From an uncultured Collinsella sp. (lineage in GTDB: Bacteria; Actinomycetota; Coriobacteriia; Coriobacteriales; Coriobacteriaceae), in contig CABRZN010000055.1 of the NCBI GenBank assembly GCA_902475445.1, positions 1 through 12,016 of the forward strand: DNA of 12,016 nt, given 5' to 3'. Shown here piece by piece: positions 7,236 through 12,016 of the stretch. The number at the start of each line of letters is the position of its first letter. The stretch's first letter is position 1. The notes beneath the pieces are model-generated. The model made no database searches. It was not told the origin of the DNA and was given only the letters and a program-made list of their open reading frames with translations. A program made the translations under genes and the position numbers.

Positions 7236-8312
7236 ATGGCATTCGATCCCATTCAAGAGGATTGCCATCGCCTCGTTCTTGAGGCCTTGCGCCGCGACAA
7301 TATCCCGCTCACCGACGCTGCCGCCGTAGAGCATCTGATGGAACAATTCACCCGCAACCCCGCACCGCTCATCGTGCACGACCGCGACCGCGCCGGGCAC
7401 CTCATTGCCAAGGTGGTCGAGGCTGTCGACTACCGCATTCCCTTTATCCCTGACGATACCCAGGCAGAGCAGGAAGAGGCAGCTGCCGAGAACATGCTCC
7501 GCGAGGCAGCCGCGCTCGACCCCACCAACTGGGACGCTCAGCGCATGCTGACCGCCCTCACCGCCGAATCCAACGAGGAATACGTGCAGTATCTGGTGTC
7601 CAAGTGCGACGAGGTGGAGCATGACCTGGCGCTCAAAATCGCCTCGGCGCAGGACCCCTACGAGCGTGAGGCCGCAGGCGACCTTACGCGCCGCCCCTAT
7701 CTGCGCTGGCTTGCCGCCCTTGCGTCACGCGCGCTCATTAGCGGCCGCTATCGCATGTCGCTCGAAGCCGCAAACCGCAGCCTCGACTTTGCGCCCAACG
7801 ACCCCGCCGGTGTCCGCCACACCGCGATGCTCGCCATGGCAAAGCTCGAATACCCCGCCGAGGAGCTCAAGCGCTTTCGCTCTGCCCACTCCGTCCCCTA
7901 TCTCGCCAACACGCCGCTGCGCCGTCGTCCCAAGGATGCGGAGCGCGACTTGGACCCGTGGACGCTCATCGCGCTGATGAGCGCTGCCTGGCGCGAGCTG
8001 GACTACGAGGGCGCCGAGCACTATTTGCGCATCCTTGCGCGCTCGTGTCCGCACGCAGCCGAGGCACTCTACTTCCAAACCGAGTTTCCCGATGGCGTCT
8101 ATGCCCGCGTCAACGTGGGTGTGGGCTCGACCGACGAGCTTGTCCTTGCGCTGTCCGAGGCGACGCCGGTACTGCAGGAGGGCCTGGGCGCCCCCGACAA
8201 CGCCAGTTTTGCCGCCTGGGTCGCCACCAACGATATCGTGCGTTCCCAAATCGATGAGCGCATACTGCGGGCGGCCGAGCAGGGTTTGCCGTTTAAGGGA
8301 GGAGACCTCTAA
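7236..8312 (+). CDS. Helical-repeat (TPR-like) protein of unknown function, paralogue A
   Basis: This 358-residue soluble protein is almost entirely predicted alpha-helix, with no signal peptide, membrane segment or recognisable catalytic motif. Helix pairs around 155-205 (RWLAALASRALISGRYRMSL, then AANRSLDFAPNDP) and 240-275 look like degenerate tetratricopeptide repeats: small residues at helix contacts, then an A.NDP turn. This suggests a scaffold role. It shares a layout with the next gene along its length. An example is LDPTNWDAQRML (residues 94-105) against IDAHVLDAQLLA in the neighbour; the W-L helix, the proline-W-x-L-x-A segment and the C-terminal FAAWV region also match. The ATG at 7236-7238 follows AAAGGAGG by four bases; an in-frame TTG at 7206 is less likely. 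The stop shares its last A with the next ATG, so the pair is translationally coupled. I do not recognise a named family. Confidence 0.8.
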   Translation: MAFDPIQEDCHRLVLEALRRDNIPLTDAAAVEHLMEQFTRNPAPLIVHDRDRAGHLIAKVVEAVDYRIPFIPDDTQAEQEEAAAENMLREAAALDPTNWDAQRMLTALTAESNEEYVQYLVSKCDEVEHDLALKIASAQDPYEREAAGDLTRRPYLRWLAALASRALISGRYRMSLEAANRSLDFAPNDPAGVRHTAMLAMAKLEYPAEELKRFRSAHSVPYLANTPLRRRPKDAERDLDPWTLIALMSAAWRELDYEGAEHYLRILARSCPHAAEALYFQTEFPDGVYARVNVGVGSTDELVLALSEATPVLQEGLGAPDNASFAAWVATNDIVRSQIDERILRAAEQGLPFKGGDL

Positions 8313-9355
8313 TGGATCCGAGCGTCTACATCCCCGCCTACCTGGAGCGCACCTATCTGACGTCGCACCCCGAGCTCACCGATGCAGCACGCGAGCTTGT
8401 CCATAACGACATTAGCGCGAATCCCCAAAAGTATGCGCAGTCCGAGCATGCTCAGGCGCTGCTGTCCTATGCCGGTGTTCATCGCCACCTGCTCGACGAG
8501 CTCCATCGCATCGAGGACATGGGCAGCGACGAGGAGTTTGAGCAGACGCGCAACCGCCTGTTCGACGATATGCGTGATGAGCTGCTCAAGATCGTCCGCA
8601 TCGATGCGCATGTCCTCGATGCCCAGCTGCTCGCCATCATTTTGGCGGACACGCCCGTTGACGCCTGCCTGGGCGACCTGATGAAGCTCGAGGCGAGCAC
8701 GGCCGACTACCTGCAACAGAGCGTGCCCGGGTTTGATATGGAGGCCCCGCACTATTGGGCCAATAATGTTTTGGCCGACGGTGTCACCGCAGCGGACCTT
8801 ACCGTGAGCGAGCCGGCCCTTATCGGGTGGCTTCACACACTCGAGGCCATCTCGCAGCTGTGCATGGCGAGCGCCCGCTACCGTGCTGCCGCCAACTATG
8901 CTCGCCGCGTTCTTAAGGCGGAAGGCTATCCCACCCGGGCCGCCGGCACCGTGCTGCTCGCCCTCGCCCGCCTGGAAGACCAGGACGGCTTTTTTGCCCT
9001 GGCCCACCAGCTCGAGGAGCAGATGGGTGCCGATGCCCTCGAGAACTCCCCTTGGTACCTGCTCGCCCGCACGATCTTGCTGTTCAAAACGAACAAGATG
9101 CGCCCAGCGACACGCGCGCTGCGCGAGTTTGCCAACCGCTGCGAGGGCGGCGCGTTCTTTTTGCTGAACCCCATGTACCAGACGCCGTATCTTCCCTGCC
9201 GGCCCGAGCCGCACGACCCCTGGGACCTTTCGCACCAGGCGGTCTGGGAGGCCGACGGCATCATCTCGGACACCCCCGACTTTGCCCCCTGGGCCAACGC
9301 CTGCGAAGATGTATCGCAGCTCGCCCAGGAATTTGCGCGCCGCTACGGCTTTTAG
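8312..9355 (+). CDS. Helical-repeat (TPR-like) protein of unknown function, paralogue B
   Basis: This 347-residue soluble, mostly helical protein has no signal peptide or membrane segment. TPR-like helix pairs occur around 168-225 (GWLHTLEAISQLCMASARY, then RAAANYARRVLKAEGYPTRA) and 245-280. A motif-rich segment follows: FFLLNPMYQTPYLPCRPEP (282-300), then a tail with DTPDFAPWANAC. Paralogue A keeps similar positions but lacks the NP-Y-PYLPCRP block. The ATG at 8312-8314 overlaps the preceding TAA by one base, and GGGAGGAG lies about eight bases before it, so coupled expression is expected. The murT-gatD fusion begins 45 bases further on, probably in the same operon. The pairing suggests the two proteins form a heteromer, which is inference. 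Function unknown. Confidence 0.8.
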   Translation: MDPSVYIPAYLERTYLTSHPELTDAARELVHNDISANPQKYAQSEHAQALLSYAGVHRHLLDELHRIEDMGSDEEFEQTRNRLFDDMRDELLKIVRIDAHVLDAQLLAIILADTPVDACLGDLMKLEASTADYLQQSVPGFDMEAPHYWANNVLADGVTAADLTVSEPALIGWLHTLEAISQLCMASARYRAAANYARRVLKAEGYPTRAAGTVLLALARLEDQDGFFALAHQLEEQMGADALENSPWYLLARTILLFKTNKMRPATRALREFANRCEGGAFFLLNPMYQTPYLPCRPEPHDPWDLSHQAVWEADGIISDTPDFAPWANACEDVSQLAQEFARRYGF

Positions 9356-9400
9356 CGACGCGATCGCCCCGACCATGTCATCTATGTTAGGAACGGCTTC

Positions 9401-11578
9401 ATGAACCTCCGCTCATCTCTCGCCTGCACCTCGAGCGATATCGCTCGCTGGGGACTGCGCTCTGTCCTCAAACGCCAGGGCGGCGTACTCCCCGGCCGCA
9501 TCGCCATGAAGATCGACCCCGAGTTGCTGAGCGACCTCGCTGGCCTTGTCGACCGCAGCGTGGTGATTACGGGTACTAATGGCAAGACCACCACCTCCAA
9601 CCTCATCGCCGATGCCGTTGCTGCCAGCGGTGCTACCGTGGTGTGCAACCGTGCCGGCAACAATATGGAACCTGGTGTGGTGGGTGCTCTGCTCGAGGCC
9701 CGCGGCGGCCTTAGGCACACCAGCAGCGGCAAGCGCGTGGGCGTTTTTGAGTGTGACGAGCTCTACACCGTACGCGTTCTGCCCAAGCTCAAGCCGACGT
9801 ACTTTGTGCTGCTCAACCTGTTCCGCGACCAGCTAGACCGCTACGGCGAGATCGACCATACCCAAGACGTCATCGCCCATGCGCTGGAGCTCTCTCCGAC
9901 GACAACGCTCATCTACAACGCCGACGACCCGTTGTGCGCCTCGATTGCCGCGCGCGTTCCCAACGCGAGCATTGCCTTTGGCATCGACGGCGCCACCAAC
10001 ACCGAGTCCGACCGTATTAGCGACTCACGTTTTTGCTCACAGTGCAACGCGCCGCTGGAGTATGACTACGTGCAATACGGCCAGCTCGGCGCCTACCATT
10101 GCCCCTCGTGCGGCTGGGCCCGCCCTGCGCTTGTCCGTCGCGTGACGGGCGTGGAGCTCGGCTGCGACGGCTATGGTTTTGACCTGGTGTTTGGATCTGA
10201 TTCCAGCGCGCCAGCCGCACACATCGTCACGCGTTACAACGGCCTGTACATGGTCTACAACGTTGCCGCTGCATTCTTTGCCGCACATGAGTTAGGCGTG
10301 GATACAGCGCACCTGCAGCCCACGCTCGATGCCTACGTCCCCGCCGGCGGACGCATGGGCCGCTGGGATATCGCCGGCCGCACCGTCGAGGCCAACCTGG
10401 CTAAGAATCCCGTAGGCTTCGATCGACAAATCCAGTCCATCAAGACGGCAGGCGGCAGACTCTGCGCTTTCTTCCTCAACGATAACGATGCCGACGGCCA
10501 CGATGTATCGTGGATCTACGACGTCGACTTTGAGCGCATTGCCGACACGCCGGGTCTTGTCGCCTTTGCCGGAGGCACGCGCGCGCACGACATGCAGGTG
10601 CGCCTCAAGTACGCCGGCATCGATGCCGCGATTATCTCGGACGTCGCGCAGGCAATTGGCGCCGTGGCAGACGAGGCCGCCGATGACACCTTCTACGCCG
10701 TCGCCAACTACACGGCCTTCCCGCCGCTGGTCAAGGAGCTCGACGGACTGAAGGGTGCCGATGCAGCCACGGTTGCTGCCCGCGCCGTAGCCCGTGCCGA
10801 CGGCAGCGCTCTTCCTGTCGGCATTGCGCCAGTCGAGCTTTCGCGCCCGCTGCGCATCGTCTACCTGTATCCCGATGCCCTCAACCTCTACGGCGACGGC
10901 GGCAACGTTATCGCTCTCGAGCGCCGCTGCGCCTGGCGCGGCATCCCCGTTCGCGTGGACGAGGTCCGTATGGGCGAGTCACTCGATCTCACCGATGCCG
11001 ATATCGTCATGATGGGTGGCGGCTCCGACCGCGACCAGCTAGCCGTGGCACACGAGCTGCTCGCCCAAAAAGACAAGGTCGCGGCCTATGTTGAGGACGG
11101 CGGCACACTGCTTGCCATCTGTGGCAGCTATCAGCTGCTCGGCCGTTCGTACTACATGGGCGAGGATCGCATTGAGGGCCTGGGCGTCATTGCCGCCGAA
11201 ACCGTACGCGGCTCCGACCGCCTGATCGGCAACGTAGCGGTCAAAACCGATCTGGCACCTGAGCCCTTTGTGGGATTCGAGAACCACGGTGGCCGCACCC
11301 TGCTCGACACGGAGGCAACGCCGCTCGGAACGTCCGTCGTCGCGGGCACCGGCAACAACGGCGACGATGGCCTTGAGGGTCTTATCTACAAGGGCGTCAT
11401 CGGCACGTACCTGCACGGGCCGGCGCTGCCCAAGAACCCCGAACTCGCCGACTGGCTGATCGCGCACGCCCTCGAGCGCCGCGGCGATGCGCAGGCCACG
11501 GCCCTGCTGCCGCTCAAAACCCTCGACGACACCTACGAGCACGCCGCCCACGACGCCGCCATGAAGCTCCTCCCCTAA
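9401..11578 (+). CDS. murT-gatD: Fused lipid II isoglutaminyl synthase, MurT (Mur ligase-like) + GatD (glutamine amidotransferase)
   Basis: This single 725-residue frame carries both halves of the enzyme that amidates the alpha-carboxyl of D-Glu in lipid II using glutamine and ATP. Residues 1-450 are MurT: the ATP loop VVITGTNGKTTT (54-65), a four-cysteine zinc ribbon inserted in the ligase (Cys212, 215, 234, 237), and the C-terminal DUF1727 part with NLAKNPVGFDRQ (332-343) and WIYDVDFE (371-378), whose acidic residues include the likely catalytic Asp. A linker of about 30 alanine-rich residues follows. Residues 483-725 are GatD: LRIVYLYPDALNLYGDGGNV, nucleophile Cys574 in LAICGSYQLLG, and the partner His672 in GTYLHGP. 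MurT and GatD are separate subunits in staphylococci and streptococci, with lengths near 440 and 245; here both are complete and in frame. The ATG at 9401 has AGGAA eight bases upstream. A hairpin lies seven bases after the stop. Confidence 0.93.
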   Translation: MNLRSSLACTSSDIARWGLRSVLKRQGGVLPGRIAMKIDPELLSDLAGLVDRSVVITGTNGKTTTSNLIADAVAASGATVVCNRAGNNMEPGVVGALLEARGGLRHTSSGKRVGVFECDELYTVRVLPKLKPTYFVLLNLFRDQLDRYGEIDHTQDVIAHALELSPTTTLIYNADDPLCASIAARVPNASIAFGIDGATNTESDRISDSRFCSQCNAPLEYDYVQYGQLGAYHCPSCGWARPALVRRVTGVELGCDGYGFDLVFGSDSSAPAAHIVTRYNGLYMVYNVAAAFFAAHELGVDTAHLQPTLDAYVPAGGRMGRWDIAGRTVEANLAKNPVGFDRQIQSIKTAGGRLCAFFLNDNDADGHDVSWIYDVDFERIADTPGLVAFAGGTRAHDMQVRLKYAGIDAAIISDVAQAIGAVADEAADDTFYAVANYTAFPPLVKELDGLKGADAATVAARAVARADGSALPVGIAPVELSRPLRIVYLYPDALNLYGDGGNVIALERRCAWRGIPVRVDEVRMGESLDLTDADIVMMGGGSDRDQLAVAHELLAQKDKVAAYVEDGGTLLAICGSYQLLGRSYYMGEDRIEGLGVIAAETVRGSDRLIGNVAVKTDLAPEPFVGFENHGGRTLLDTEATPLGTSVVAGTGNNGDDGLEGLIYKGVIGTYLHGPALPKNPELADWLIAHALERRGDAQATALLPLKTLDDTYEHAAHDAAMKLLP

Positions 11579-11584
11579 CGCCCC

Positions 11585-11623
11585 AACCACCACAAAGGGG
11601 ACAGGCACCTTTGTGGTGGTTTT
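11585..11623 (+). repeat. REP-like palindromic repeat, copy 2; may also terminate murT-gatD
   Basis: A perfect 14-bp inverted repeat (11585-11598, AACCACCACAAAGG, with 11608-11621) carries a 9-base loop. The centre, AAAGGGGACAGGCACCTTT, matches copy 1 (4246-4276, minus strand) at 15 of 19 positions, while the outer arms are unrelated. It begins seven bases after the murT-gatD stop and is followed by only four T residues. It could weakly terminate that transcript, but the shared core suggests a dispersed repeat rather than a dedicated terminator. Confidence 0.82.
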
Positions 11624-11642
11624 GACCCATCCCAGCGGTTTG

Positions 11643-11697
11643 TCTCAATCTGTAACATCTAGACCGTTAAAAGTCGTCTTACTGTTACAGAATGAGA
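11643..11697. repeat. 55-bp palindromic unit 1 (TCTCAATCTGTAACA arms)
   Basis: The arms TCTCAATCTGTAACA (11643-11657) and TGTTACAGAATGAGA (11683-11697) pair at 14 of 15 positions, with a further small AGAC/GTCT pair inside. The unit has the same length as, and sits exactly 80 bases before, unit 2 at 11723-11777. Both are preceded by TTTG. Confidence 0.8.
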
Positions 11698-11722
11698 TGT
11701 TCGTCCCGACGCCTACCTTTTG

Positions 11723-11777
11723 TCTCGATCTGTAACAGATAGAGCCAATTTGCCCGCCCAGATGTTACAGATTGAGA
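11723..11777. repeat. 55-bp palindromic unit 2 (TCTCGATCTGTAACA arms)
   Basis: The arms TCTCGATCTGTAACA (11723-11737) and TGTTACAGATTGAGA (11763-11777) pair throughout, with one G-T. The arms are nearly identical to those of unit 1; the interior 25 bases differ. The region therefore holds four copies of one arm motif as two inverted pairs. Confidence 0.8.
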
Positions 11778-11805
11778 TATTTGAAAATCGGAATAGAAGC
11801 CTACT

Positions 11806-11821
11806 CCTTTGTGGTGGTTTT
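11806..11821 (+). repeat. 16-nt exact repeat of the right arm of REP-like copy 2
   Basis: CCTTTGTGGTGGTTTT at 11806-11821 is identical to 11608-11623, including the trailing T residues. No matching left arm is present, so it cannot form the same hairpin alone. It can pair with the left arm at 11585-11598 across the whole repeat cluster. It looks like a half element left upstream of the tRNA promoter. Confidence 0.7.
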
Positions 11822-11858
11822 CCAGTTTGCCAACGATATACGCGCCGGCAAAAAAGTC

Positions 11859-11867
11859 TGCTATACT
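11859..11867 (+). promoter_or_regulatory. Extended -10 promoter of tRNA-Glu
   Basis: TGCTATACT is an extended -10 (TGn + TATACT). Its end lies 10 bases before the first tRNA base, so transcription would start a few bases upstream of the mature 5' end. The region 17 bases upstream (TACGCG) is not a good -35, which fits reliance on the extended -10. Confidence 0.65.
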
Positions 11868-11877
11868 CTTTCTCGCT

Positions 11878-11954
11878 GTCCCCATCGTCTAGCGGCCAAG
11901 GACGCCACCCTTTCAAGGTGGATATCGCGGGTTCGAATCCCGCTGGGGGCACCA
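11878..11954 (+). tRNA. tRNA-Glu, anticodon UUC (CCA encoded)
   Basis: A cloverleaf is readable. The acceptor GTCCCCA (11878-11884) pairs with TGGGGGC (11944-11950), with one G-U at the second pair. The D arm starts at GTCT (11887-11890). The anticodon stem CCACC/GGTGG encloses loop CTTTCAA with TTC at 11912-11914. The T arm is GCGGG-TTCGAAT-CCCGC. Discriminator A and encoded CCA (11952-11954) follow. It reads GAA/GAG glutamate codons. Its own promoter and terminator flank it, so it is a single-gene unit. Confidence 0.97.
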
Positions 11955-11967
11955 CAGAATCTGAGAA

Positions 11968-11998
11968 GCCCGTTACCCCTGCGGTGACGGGCTTTTTT
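11968..11998 (+). terminator. Rho-independent terminator of tRNA-Glu
   Basis: A 10-bp stem (GCCCGTTACC at 11968-11977 with GGTGACGGGC at 11983-11992, one T-G pair) and 5-base loop are followed by six T residues (11993-11998). It begins 13 bases after the tRNA CCA. Confidence 0.93.
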
Positions 11999-12016
11999 CT
12001 TCTCCAACGCCGGGAT

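Noticed and set aside
8309..9376. 355-residue minus-strand open frame opposite paralogue B
   Set aside because: Paralogue B has a good ribosome site, coupling to the gene before it and similarity to paralogue A. The opposite frame has none of these.
11643..11777. CRISPR-like array
   Set aside because: There are only two units, each internally palindromic with arms rather than identical direct repeats, and no cas genes are nearby.

Overview
The window looks like chromosomal DNA of a high-GC Gram-positive gut anaerobe. Codon use is rich in G and C at third positions. The mix of a lipid II amidation enzyme (MurT/GatD type), multi-cluster ferredoxin-like proteins and several Fe/Zn polyol and alcohol dehydrogenases fits Coriobacteriia, most likely Collinsella or a close relative. 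That assignment is inference from protein character, not from a database match. Nothing here looks like a prophage, transposon or CRISPR locus.

Layout. A fragment of a plus-strand gene, probably the C-terminus of a HAD-type phosphatase, ends at 172. From 182 to 6735 every gene is on the minus strand. In transcription order (right to left) these are: an iron-containing alcohol dehydrogenase (5512-6735) followed by a strong terminator; a glycerol dehydrogenase (4328-5428) followed by a terminator; a divergent second glycerol dehydrogenase-like gene (3148-4215); a four-cluster 4Fe-4S protein (1768-2996) that carries a single-base frameshift; the ribosome-associated ATPase ychF (577-1653); and a small DUF1648-type membrane protein (182-565), probably co-transcribed with ychF. 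A 500-bp gene-free divergent region (6736-7235) separates this block from a plus-strand block. The plus-strand block holds two tandem paralogous helical-repeat proteins of unknown function (7236-8312 and 8312-9355, sharing one base) and a 725-residue MurT-GatD fusion (9401-11578). About 300 bp dense in palindromic repeats follows, then tRNA-Glu(UUC) with its own extended -10 promoter and terminator.

How the parts work together. The three neighbouring dehydrogenases belong to one superfamily and suggest a fermentative redox module: glycerol or other polyol oxidation, and aldehyde/alcohol interconversion. The MurT-GatD fusion would amidate the D-Glu of lipid II, with ligase and glutaminase in one chain instead of the usual two-subunit complex. 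The two paralogous helical-repeat genes lie just upstream, probably in the same transcript.

Most worth a second look: (1) the single-chain MurT-GatD; (2) hairpin repeats that share a 19-nt core (AAAGGGG-CAGG-CTTT) but have different, self-complementary arms; (3) two 55-bp palindromic units placed exactly 80 bp apart before the tRNA; (4) the frameshifted ferredoxin-like gene; (5) the unknown tandem helical-repeat pair.
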